A stretch of 6,240 bases of DNA, taken from assembly GCA_002385745.1 (NCBI GenBank), contig DGEC01000027.1, positions 1-6,240 of the forward strand, in the 5' to 3' direction. The notes beneath the pieces are model-generated. The model saw only the letters and a list, made by a program, of their open reading frames with translations. It did no database searches and had not been told where the DNA came from. The stretch's first letter is position 1; each line of letters opens with the position of its first letter. This DNA is from Firmicutes bacterium UBA3936. GTDB taxonomy: Bacteria > Bacillota > Dethiobacteria > Dethiobacterales > Dethiobacteraceae. Of the stretch, positions 1 through 5,443 are shown in pieces. The translations under genes were made by a program, and so were the position numbers.

Positions 1-21
1 CCTAAAGTAATTTTACACTAA

Positions 22-381
22 CTACTGGTAACTGCTGCCTGCATCAATCACCGGGGCATGTCCCCAGAGGCGTTCAAGGTTGTAGAACCGGCGCTGTTCG
101 GGCTGGAAGAGGTGAACAACCACCGCCCCATAGTCCAGGAGGATCCAAAGTGCCTCATCATAACCCTCTTTATGGAGCAAAGGATAGTCCGCTGTCTTTG
201 TTTTTCCCATAATAGCGTCGGCAATGGCCTGTACCTGGGTTTTACTGGCCCCCTCGGCAATTATAAAACAGTCTGCAATCAGAGATACCTTGCCCACTTC
301 TATTATTACGATATCTGCGGCTTTTTTTTCTTCGGCTGCTTCAACGATCAGTCTGACTAATCCCTGCAGCATCTCAGTCAA
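22..381 (-). CDS. rsfS: Ribosomal silencing factor RsfS (YbeB/Iojap family)
   Basis: With a TTG start at 381 the protein has 119 residues, the usual RsfS length. RsfS binds L14 on the free 50S subunit and blocks joining to 30S, lowering translation when nutrients are short. Typical features are AADIVIIEV, SLIADCFIIAEG (about 33-44), KTQVQAIA (47-54), then EGYDEALWILLDYG, VVVHLF with His90, and YNLERLW (100-106). The start is uncertain. TTG at 381 or 384 fits the GGGGAGG site best, ATG at 372 lies one base after the LCP stop but 18 bases from that site, and ATGs at 402 and 423 would lengthen an N-terminus that shows no family similarity. The TTG start overlaps the LCP gene end by eight bases, suggesting translational coupling. 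It is the last gene seen; the remaining 21 bases show no terminator. Confidence 0.92.
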   Translation of the reverse strand: MTEMLQGLVRLIVEAAEEKKAADIVIIEVGKVSLIADCFIIAEGASKTQVQAIADAIMGKTKTADYPLLHKEGYDEALWILLDYGAVVVHLFQPEQRRFYNLERLWGHAPVIDAGSSYQ

Positions 382-1552
382 CAACAGATCCCTCCCCGTC
401 ATCTGTACTATAATTCTTCCCAATAATGACTGTTATTGATACATCACTGCCGTAATTTCCGTCTTCTTCCTTTACCTTCAACAGGTCGGCGTTTTTAACT
501 ATTTGCGCTATCTCTTTGGCCGCATCTATGCATGTATCGCGGTAGACAACATGAGAACGTTCATAATCGAAATTATCGGCATTATCTACCCTTACCACAT
601 CGTAGCCTTCATTTCTCAGCAGCTCCGCCACACTGCCCGCTACCCCTGCGGTCCCGCAGCCGTTTAATACCTCCACTGTAACCTCTTCCCTTGGCACTGT
701 TACGCTCTTGCTGTCAAGCCAGATTACAGACGAAGATATGCTGTCCATATCGGCCACATAGTAAATTCCTTCGTCCGTCGCATCCCAGTTCCCGGGTAAA
801 ACGTAGGACTCGGCACTTTCAGCATATGAATACTTCTCGTATCTTTTTATCAGAGCCATTACTTCCCGCCAGGAATAATTCGTTGTCAAAAGAGGCACTG
901 CCCGGCGGAAATTCAGGATGTCTTTTATGTAATTTCCCTGCATTATTTTCCCTGTCAGGGAAGCAAAAAGCTGCCGCCTTGCTTCAAACTGCTCTTCCGG
1001 GGAGGAATTACCGTTCGACAAATAAGCGGAAATGCCTTGCGCCGCCGCGGCCGGCGCCACATCCTCCAAAGACAGATCCATTGCTTTAATTACTTCTTCA
1101 GCGGCGTCTTCCTCTATTTCCAGAAAAGCATGAATTTTTACGGCAAGCAAATTTTCCGCCGCGGCAAGCAGTTTTTCCCGCCCGCCTTTGTAGGCTGCCG
1201 CCAAAGATGTCGAAGTGTCTTCAGCGTCCGGCAGCAAGGTATTTACAGGAATCAGCAACAGGCGGACAGAATTGCTGTCGGGATGCGCCGCCGCCAGGCA
1301 TATGCAGGTAACCCGGGCGTCCCTTTCACCGCCTGCTACACTGTAAATCAGCACATGTTCCGGCTCTCCCTTTTCCGGGACAGGCAGCCCCTGCGCCCAG
1401 GAAGAATTGTCCTTTAGCTCCTCCAGCGAACGGAAAAAACGGGAAGCGGAAAAAAGCAGGATCAAAAAGAGGAAGACAGCCAAGAGAAAGAATAAACGGC
1501 CTTTCTTTATTTTTCGCCGTTTTCTTCTTACCGTATAATAATAGGGCACCAT
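374..1552 (-). CDS. LytR-CpsA-Psr-type membrane protein with LytR_C domain, catalytic residues degenerate
   Basis: This 392-residue protein has a basic N-terminus (RRKRRKIKKGR, 9-19) and one membrane helix at about 20-37, which places the rest outside the cell. Residues about 66-240 follow the LCP pattern (HVLIYSVAG, then AAAYKGGREKL, the VKIHAFLEIE strand and EARRQLFASLTGKI). LCP enzymes attach teichoic acids or other polymers to peptidoglycan. Here the signature positions are changed: SIPRD is LIPVN (100-104), ARSDT is ARVTC (79-83), the GG of the VDALGG helix end is lost, and ALxYxRxR reads as SAYLSNGN. Residues 290-379 form a normal LytR_C domain beginning VTVEVLNGCGTAGVAG. The ATG abuts the yqeK stop, with GGGAG upstream. 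A transferase function is therefore uncertain; it may be a non-catalytic family member. Confidence 0.85.
   Translation of the reverse strand: MVPYYYTVRRKRRKIKKGRLFFLLAVFLFLILLFSASRFFRSLEELKDNSSWAQGLPVPEKGEPEHVLIYSVAGGERDARVTCICLAAAHPDSNSVRLLLIPVNTLLPDAEDTSTSLAAAYKGGREKLLAAAENLLAVKIHAFLEIEEDAAEEVIKAMDLSLEDVAPAAAAQGISAYLSNGNSSPEEQFEARRQLFASLTGKIMQGNYIKDILNFRRAVPLLTTNYSWREVMALIKRYEKYSYAESAESYVLPGNWDATDEGIYYVADMDSISSSVIWLDSKSVTVPREEVTVEVLNGCGTAGVAGSVAELLRNEGYDVVRVDNADNFDYERSHVVYRDTCIDAAKEIAQIVKNADLLKVKEEDGNYGSDVSITVIIGKNYSTDDGEGSVVD
391..397 (-). promoter_or_regulatory. Ribosome binding site that suggests a TTG start for rsfS
   Basis: The minus strand reads GGGGAGG. The core GGAGG is six bases before TTG at 384, nine before TTG at 381, and 18 before the ATG at 372. 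Spacing favours one of the two TTG codons. The ATGs at 402 and 423 have no comparable site. Confidence 0.6.
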
Positions 1553-2125
1553 CTACACTCCCTTCTGCCGGTTCTGCACCAGCCAGTTCCAAAAATCGAG
1601 AGACAAGGGGTGAATTATATTCTCTTTTTGCAGCAGGTATGAAATGCTGTTGGCAGCAACCATCCGCAGGGCCTTCCGGAAATCAACGGCGGCATAATCA
1701 CGCAGCGCTTCCACCTGCGGGTAAGAACGGCCCGGTTCGGTTTTATCGGCCAGATAAATTATCTGCGCCAAAAGGGACATTCCCGGCCTGCCAAGGGTAT
1801 GGTTCTCTATTGCATCCAGCACTTCCCTGTCTGTGACTCCCCACTGCCGGGCGAGCAGGGCGGCGGCAGGTCCGTGTAAAAGGATTGGCTCTTCCCGGCT
1901 GTATTTATCGACATTAAGATTATTATCCTGCGCAAACTGCAGCAGTCGTTCTCCCGGCCACTCGCGCGCAGCATCATGCAGCCATCCGGCAAGCCGGGCC
2001 TTTTCAACATCTGTACCGAGTGACTCAGCCAGCCTGCCGGCAGTTTCCGCCACTCCGGCGCAGTGGTTATACAGTTTTGGTGAAAGCATCTTCCTCAGCC
2101 TGCGGGAAATTTCCTTTTCAGTCAT
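1553..2125 (-). CDS. yqeK: HD-domain Ap4A hydrolase YqeK
   Basis: This 190-residue protein matches the usual YqeK length (186 in B. subtilis). The HD-superfamily metal ligands are in place: His21 in YNHC, His50-Asp51 in WLHDAAREW, His84 in LLHGPAAA, His109 in ENHTLGRP and Asp127 in YLADKTEPGR. The last two motifs are typical of the YqeK subfamily. YqeK proteins symmetrically cleave diadenosine tetraphosphate to two ADP, controlling an alarmone-like dinucleotide in the cytoplasm. I chose ATG at 2125 because of its ribosome binding site and the family length; a GTG at 2191 in the same frame would add 22 residues of low-complexity sequence with no binding site. The stop TAG directly abuts the next gene's ATG (TAGATG). 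In B. subtilis yqeK is followed directly by rsfS; here the LCP gene lies between. Confidence 0.93.
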   Translation of the reverse strand: MTEKEISRRLRKMLSPKLYNHCAGVAETAGRLAESLGTDVEKARLAGWLHDAAREWPGERLLQFAQDNNLNVDKYSREEPILLHGPAAALLARQWGVTDREVLDAIENHTLGRPGMSLLAQIIYLADKTEPGRSYPQVEALRDYAAVDFRKALRMVAANSISYLLQKENIIHPLSLDFWNWLVQNRQKGV

Positions 2126-2127
2126 TT

Positions 2128-2134
2128 GATCACC
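2128..2134 (-). promoter_or_regulatory. Ribosome binding site that sets the yqeK ATG start
   Basis: The minus strand reads GGTGATC directly before AA-ATG. It is complementary to the extreme 3' end of 16S rRNA (GATCACC). It supports the ATG at 2125. The GTG at 2191 in the same frame has no such site. Confidence 0.75.
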
Positions 2135-2149
2135 GCTTCTAGCTTCGAC

Positions 2150-2170
2150 AAAAAGGCAGGCTTTTCCTGC
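2150..2170 (-). terminator. Weak second hairpin with T run before yqeK
   Basis: The minus strand reads GCAGG-AAAAG-CCTGC (2170 down to 2156), followed by C and five T (2150-2154). The 5-bp stem is short and the T run modest, so it could be a weak terminator or attenuator, or simply chance. It lies between the strong terminator and the yqeK start. Confidence 0.3.
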
Positions 2171-2203
2171 TGCGGCAAAACTGCCCGCCACAGCGATTTT
2201 GGC

Positions 2204-2231
2204 AAAAGAAAAAAGGCAACAGATGTTGCCT
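2204..2231 (-). terminator. Intrinsic terminator after the RRM gene
   Basis: On the minus strand AGGCAAC-ATCT-GTTGCCT (2231 down to 2214) forms a perfect 7-bp stem with a four-base loop. The T tract TTTTTTCTTTT (2204-2214) overlaps the last stem base. The hairpin begins two bases after the TAA stop of the RRM gene. It should end the spo0B-obg-nadD-RRM transcript. Confidence 0.88.
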
Positions 2232-2233
2232 CG

Positions 2234-2485
2234 TTACTGTTCAGGACGTGGTTTTGCTTCATTAACCACCAGCTTCCTGCCATCCAGTTCCGCTCCGTTC
2301 ATATTGATTATTTTCTCCGCATCCTCCTCGGCTACTTCTACAAATCCATAGCCCCTGGAACGTCCTGTAGACTTTTCAGTAATAATTCTGGCGCTGATTA
2401 CTTGCCCCTTTTCACTGAAAAATTCTTTCAACTCTTCTGCAGTGGTTGACCAGGGAATATTACCGACATAAATGGTTTTTACCAT
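2234..2485 (-). CDS. Small single-RRM RNA-binding protein
   Basis: This 83-residue protein is one RNA recognition motif and little else. RNP2 is IYVGNI (5-10), and RNP1 is RGYGFVEV (44-51) with the aromatic RNA-stacking residues Tyr46 and Phe48 plus Tyr6 in RNP2. The intervening helix (AEELKEFFSEKG) and second helix (EEDAEKIINMNG) are intact, and the last strand KLVVNEAKPRP ends the domain. Such proteins are known in cyanobacteria, where some are cold-induced, and in various other bacteria; they bind single-stranded RNA. The specific target here cannot be told. The ATG has a good GAGGTGA site seven bases upstream. It lies 55 bases after nadD, has a candidate promoter of its own, and is followed at once by a terminator, so it may be an independent unit. 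Confidence 0.93.
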   Translation of the reverse strand: MVKTIYVGNIPWSTTAEELKEFFSEKGQVISARIITEKSTGRSRGYGFVEVAEEDAEKIINMNGAELDGRKLVVNEAKPRPEQ

Positions 2486-2539
2486 GCTGCATTCACCTCA
2501 CTTTCCAAGCCTAGTAGTAGTATCTGATTGAAGCTGCGT

Positions 2540-2569
2540 TTTATACCTTGTGTGAGACATCTCTGTAGA
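2540..2569 (-). promoter_or_regulatory. Possible internal promoter before the RRM gene
   Basis: On the minus strand TATAAA (2540-2545, five of six matches), overlapping the nadD stop codon, is preceded after 18 bases by TCTACA (2564-2569, four of six). It would give a leader of about 50 nt for the RRM gene and could let it be transcribed separately from nadD. The -35 is imperfect, so this is only a candidate. Confidence 0.3.
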
Positions 2570-3197
2570 GACCGTTTTTGTAAATATATGCCGTTACAGA
2601 ATCAGGAGTTAAGTACTTTATAGGTTTTCCGGCGCGGACCCGTTCACGGATTAATGTTGATGAAATTTGCATGGCCGGTATTTCCAAAACTGAAATTTGT
2701 TCCAGCACTTCCGGGCATTTTTTCCTGATTGTGTCCTTTACTTTTTTCAGCGTATAGCCCGGCCGCGTAGCGGCGATAAAGTGACAGATGGAGACCAGTT
2801 CCTTGTAATCCTTCCAGGAGGTTATTTCCATAATGGCATCGGCGCCGGTTATAAAATATAAATTAACGTCACCTCCGAAATACTCCTTGAAAAAACGAAT
2901 AGTATCAATGGTGTAAGTTGTTCCCTTTAGACAGTCTATCTCTACTCGCGAAACGGTAAAATAGGGATTGTTCATGGTAGCAAGAACAGTCATTAAATAA
3001 CGGTGTTCAGGGTTGGTAACGCCGGCGGCAGGTTTGTGCGGCGGATGGCCGGTCGGCACAAATATAACCTTGTCCAGTTTAAACTGAATGCGTACTTCCT
3101 CGGCAATAACCAAATGCCCCAGGTGAATAGGGTCAAATGTCCCTCCCATGATTCCTATGGATAAACCGTTTTTTATCTTTGGCAACTGCAATGTCAT
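2541..3197 (-). CDS. nadD: Nicotinate-nucleotide adenylyltransferase
   Basis: This 218-residue protein transfers AMP from ATP to nicotinate mononucleotide, giving deamido-NAD, a cytoplasmic step of NAD synthesis. GGTFDPIHLGH (about 18-28) is the nucleotidyltransferase motif, with His25 and His28 as the HxGH pair. VPTGHPPHK follows (47-55), and ISSTLIRER near 178-186 is the C-terminal ATP-binding motif. It is a little longer than usual (about 190-205), because about 12 residues precede the IGIMGGTFDP core. The ATG at 3197 has GGGGTGAGG very close upstream; TTG codons 3 and 5 are possible alternative starts, and the TTG at codon 3 would have better spacing. It is 15 bases from obg. The usual order in related genomes places nadD directly before yqeK; here an RNA-binding protein gene comes between. 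The function is firm, the exact start less so. Confidence 0.95.
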   Translation of the reverse strand: MTLQLPKIKNGLSIGIMGGTFDPIHLGHLVIAEEVRIQFKLDKVIFVPTGHPPHKPAAGVTNPEHRYLMTVLATMNNPYFTVSRVEIDCLKGTTYTIDTIRFFKEYFGGDVNLYFITGADAIMEITSWKDYKELVSICHFIAATRPGYTLKKVKDTIRKKCPEVLEQISVLEIPAMQISSTLIRERVRAGKPIKYLTPDSVTAYIYKNGLYRDVSHKV

Positions 3198-3212
3198 ATC
3201 CTCACCCCGTAA

Positions 3213-4487
3213 TCAGTCTTCCTCCTGAAAAATAAATTCCAAATCACCGATCTTTACCGTGTCTCCGTTTTGTGCACCGGCTTTTTTCAATGCTTCTTCA
3301 TATCCCCGCAGGCGGAAAAGCCGCTGGAAACGCTTTGCCGCTTCTTCATTGTTAAAATCGGTCATGGCAGCAAGTTTTTCCAGACGTTTCTCCTTCATAA
3401 TGAAAATACCGCTTTCCTGTACTACTGCCAGCGCATCTTCCTCATCGCCCGGCCTAAGAACCACTGCCTGTTCTTCCGTAGAAATGCCCCCCGGCGGCAA
3501 TTCCTCAAGCAGCCGGGCAATATGGTAGATAAGTTCCCGCACACCGCTGCCGGTAACGGCGGAAATGGGAAAAACATTTTCTTCACCAAGCACAGAACGC
3601 AACTGCTTCACACCCTCCTCGGCCTCCGGCAAATCGGTTTTATTGGCAGCCACCACCCGGGGAAGCAAAGCAAGGCGCTCGCCATAGAGTTCCAGTTCCT
3701 TTTCAATCTGGCGGTAGTCTTCCAGGGGACTGCGGCCGTCCACCCCCGCAGCGTCAACTACCTGCAAAAGCAAGCGGGTACGCTCAATATGGCGCAGGAA
3801 ACTGTGGCCAAGTCCCGCTCCTGCATGGGCTCCTGAAATCAGCCCCGGAATATCGGCCATAACAAAAGGCTCCACTCCTTCCACCTGTACAATACCCAGG
3901 TTCGGGCTCAGTGTGGTAAAGGGATAGGAAGCAATCTTGGGACGGGCTGCCGTTACCCGGGACAGCAAAGTGGATTTTCCCGCATTGGGGAAGCCAACAA
4001 GGCCAACATCGGCAATTAACTTCAGCTCCAGCCATAGCCAGCGCTCTTCACCGGGTTCGCCCTTTTCCGCAAAGCGGGGAGCTTTGTCAGTGGCGCTGGC
4101 AAAGCGTGCATTGCCCCGTCCTCCCCGGCCTCCTTTCGCCGCAATATAAGTTTCGCCCGCTTTTACCAAATCGGCAAGCAGTTTGTTATTCTCCGCATCC
4201 CTGACTTGCGTGCCGGGAGGGACCTTGACTATTTTATCCCCGGCACTGCGGCCGTGCATATTCTTCCCTTTGCCATGTTCGCCGCGACCGGCCTTGATAT
4301 GCTGCTGGTAGCGAAAATCCAGCAGCGTGCGCATACCGGGGTCAACCTGAAAAACGACATTGCCGCCGCGGCCTCCGTCACCGCCATCAGGCCCGCCAAA
4401 AGGCACATATTTCTCACGGCGGAACGATACGGCTCCGTTCCCTCCGTTGCCGCCCTTGACATATATTTTTGCCCGGTCTACAAACAA
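3213..4487 (-). CDS. obg: GTPase Obg/CgtA, large-subunit assembly and stress GTPase
   Basis: This 424-residue protein has the three Obg domains. The glycine-rich Obg fold (about 1-157) contains VKGGNGGNG, REKYVPFGGPDGGDGG and KGGRGGRGNARF. The GTPase domain has G1 GFPNAGKST (165-173), FTTL (190-193), G3 DIPGLI (212-217), G4 NKTD (282-285) and G5 SAV (309-311). A C-terminal OCT domain (about 340-424) contains GIFIMKEKRLEKLAAMTDF. Obg binds GTP and assists late 50S assembly; in B. subtilis it is also needed for sporulation and the general stress response, which fits its position after spo0B. I chose TTG at 4487: it gives MFVDRAKIYVKGG, the standard Obg N-terminus, and has AGGAG eight bases upstream. 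A GTG at 4496 would add three residues but sits on the ribosome binding site. The nadD start is 15 bases downstream. Confidence 0.97.
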   Translation of the reverse strand: MFVDRAKIYVKGGNGGNGAVSFRREKYVPFGGPDGGDGGRGGNVVFQVDPGMRTLLDFRYQQHIKAGRGEHGKGKNMHGRSAGDKIVKVPPGTQVRDAENNKLLADLVKAGETYIAAKGGRGGRGNARFASATDKAPRFAEKGEPGEERWLWLELKLIADVGLVGFPNAGKSTLLSRVTAARPKIASYPFTTLSPNLGIVQVEGVEPFVMADIPGLISGAHAGAGLGHSFLRHIERTRLLLQVVDAAGVDGRSPLEDYRQIEKELELYGERLALLPRVVAANKTDLPEAEEGVKQLRSVLGEENVFPISAVTGSGVRELIYHIARLLEELPPGGISTEEQAVVLRPGDEEDALAVVQESGIFIMKEKRLEKLAAMTDFNNEEAAKRFQRLFRLRGYEEALKKAGAQNGDTVKIGDLEFIFQEED

Positions 4488-4492
4488 ACTTA

Positions 4493-5056
4493 TCACTCCT
4501 GCCGCTCGCTTCTGTCTGCCTTATTTTCTCCCGGGAAAGCCTGTTTATCCAAAAGTATACAAAACTTTCCTTTTTCCTGCAGTGTGGAGATGCCGCACTT
4601 TTCTGCAGTCTTCTCCGCAGGCCGCCAGAAAGAAGAGTCATTTATGGCTCTTCCCGGCAGCACCAGCCACAGTTCCGATATATCTCCGCCCTGGATACGA
4701 ACTTTTAAATGGGGACAGTTGCAATCAGCCAGGCACTCGCGAACTGCCGCAAGCACAAGAGGCAATGACTGCAGGATGTCTTTTGCGATTAAGGGCACAG
4801 TGTTTTCCACGTGCAGGCTGTAAGTGCCCTTAAATTCTTTCAGCAGTTCTTCATAAACTATGAGGGCAAACCGTATATCGCCGCAGCCGATAAAACGGCT
4901 GAACTGTTGTATTTCCTCGCTTGCCTTGCGTATGTAGGCAAAAAGTTTATCCTTTTTTTGCAGCTGGGCAAGACCGCTGATAACCTGCAGTATATTCATG
5001 ATATCATGGCGGTGGTATTTAAGCAGTTTTTCCACAGCTTGAGGGAAATCTTGCAT
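4493..5056 (-). CDS. spo0B: Spo0B-like sporulation phosphotransferase
   Basis: This 187-residue protein is close to the 192 residues of Bacillus subtilis Spo0B. The N-terminal segment KYHRHDIMNILQVISGLAQL (about 13-32) is the SPOB_a helical-hairpin motif. His17 in RHDxMN aligns with the phosphorylated histidine of Spo0B, which passes phosphate from Spo0F to Spo0A. The C-terminal part (about 85-175) resembles a degenerate histidine-kinase ATPase fold: it has an N-box-like ECLADCN but no DxGxG-type ATP-binding loop, as expected for a phosphotransferase rather than a kinase. The place between rpmA and obg is the same as in B. subtilis. An AAGGAAGAG binding site precedes the ATG. The TGA stop lies in the obg ribosome binding site, so the two are probably translationally coupled. 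A sensor-kinase fragment is the alternative reading; synteny argues against it. Confidence 0.85.
   Translation of the reverse strand: MQDFPQAVEKLLKYHRHDIMNILQVISGLAQLQKKDKLFAYIRKASEEIQQFSRFIGCGDIRFALIVYEELLKEFKGTYSLHVENTVPLIAKDILQSLPLVLAAVRECLADCNCPHLKVRIQGGDISELWLVLPGRAINDSSFWRPAEKTAEKCGISTLQEKGKFCILLDKQAFPGENKADRSERQE
4496..4500 (-). promoter_or_regulatory. Ribosome binding site that sets the obg TTG start
   Basis: The minus strand reads AGGAGTGATAAGTTTG. AGGAG lies eight bases before the TTG at 4487, an ideal distance. The GTG at 4496 would share its first base with the binding site and have no spacing at all, so it cannot be the start served by this site. The spo0B TGA follows AGGAG directly. 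Confidence 0.85.
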
Positions 5057-5073
5057 GGCAACTCTTCCTTAAA

Positions 5074-5104
5074 CCTTTAATTTTTGCTTCAGGCATTCTG
5101 TAAA
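5074..5104 (-). promoter_or_regulatory. Weak promoter candidate for spo0B-obg
   Basis: A minus-strand TTTACA at the end of the terminator T run (about 5099-5104) matches five of six -35 bases. After 17-18 bases the best -10 is ATTAAA or TTAAAG (about 5075-5081), only three of six matches. A promoter is expected here because a strong terminator lies just upstream of spo0B, but the sequence support is poor. Confidence 0.22.
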
Positions 5105-5140
5105 AAAAACAAACCGGAGTATCTCCGGTTTATTACAGAA
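5096..5140. repeat. Inverted repeat TTCTGTAA / TTACAGAA flanking the rpmA terminator
   Basis: Perfect 8-base inverted arms lie at 5096-5103 and 5133-5140, outside the terminator hairpin. One arm overlaps the distal end of the T run. In a read-through transcript they could extend the hairpin with a lopsided internal loop (1 by 7 bases). The repeat is directly visible; any function is speculative. Confidence 0.75.
5102..5131 (-). terminator. Intrinsic terminator after rpmA
   Basis: On the minus strand a perfect 9-bp stem AAACCGGAG / CTCCGGTTT (5123-5131 and 5111-5119) encloses a three-base loop. It is followed by G and a run of eight T (5102-5109). It lies about 20 bases past the rpmA stop and should end the rplU-prp-rpmA transcript. 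It would only terminate minus-strand transcription, because no T run follows on the other strand. Confidence 0.92.
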
Positions 5141-5149
5141 ATCAGTGCT

Positions 5150-5437
5150 CTAGACAGCTTCTCCGTTTGCGTAAACGCTGACCTGTTTTTTGTCCCGGCC
5201 CTTGCGTTCAAAAACAACTACTCCGTCAATTAAAGCGAACAGGGTATCATCCTTGCCCCTGCCGACATTTTTTCCGGGATGGATTTTAGTGCCGCGCTGC
5301 CTTACGATAATGCCGCCGGCAGAAATTGTCTGGCCGCACGCACGTTTTACCCCAAGGAATTTGGGGTTGCTGTCACGGCCGTTGCGCGAACTCCCGACAC
5401 CTTTTTTGTGGGCAAATAATTGTAAATCCATCATCAT
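5150..5437 (-). CDS. rpmA: 50S ribosomal protein L27 with cleavable N-terminal extension
   Basis: This 95-residue protein has the L27 core: HKKGVGSSRNGRDS after the leader, then GVKRACGQ and GTKIHPGKNVGRGKDDTLFA. L27 sits at the peptidyl-transferase centre, and its flexible N-terminus reaches the P-site tRNA. The first residues MMMDLQLFAHKKG match the Firmicutes extended type (in S. aureus the pattern is LNLQFF before ASKKG). Prp cleavage is therefore expected after Phe8, leaving AHKKG as the mature start. Three ATG codons stand in a row; the first is about nine bases after GGAGG and is the chosen start. Only six bases separate it from prp, whose TGA lies within GGAGGTGA. A strong terminator follows. 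The Cys in RACGQ is a mild departure from the RxDGQ I would expect. Confidence 0.97.
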   Translation of the reverse strand: MMMDLQLFAHKKGVGSSRNGRDSNPKFLGVKRACGQTISAGGIIVRQRGTKIHPGKNVGRGKDDTLFALIDGVVVFERKGRDKKQVSVYANGEAV

Positions 5438-5443
5438 CGGAGT

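Noticed and set aside
1..21. Terminator or further gene after rsfS
   Set aside because: Only 21 A+T-rich bases are present. There is no hairpin longer than four pairs and no T run, so nothing can be assigned.
691..1417. Plus-strand open frames opposite the LCP gene
   Set aside because: They are antisense to a gene with family similarity and show no domain; the composition looks like back-translation noise.
2126..2191. N-terminal extension of YqeK from a GTG at 2191
   Set aside because: There is no ribosome binding site before the GTG. The extra 22 residues show no family similarity, and the ATG at 2125 has a GGTGATC site and gives the normal family length.
2508..2522. Short AGTAGTAGTA triplet run before the RRM gene
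   Set aside because: It has only about three units, too short to call a meaningful repeat, and matches no known regulatory site.
3270..3836. 188-codon open frame on the plus strand opposite obg
   Set aside because: It lies wholly antisense to the well-supported obg gene, has no recognisable domain, and is typical of a shadow frame in G+C-rich coding DNA.
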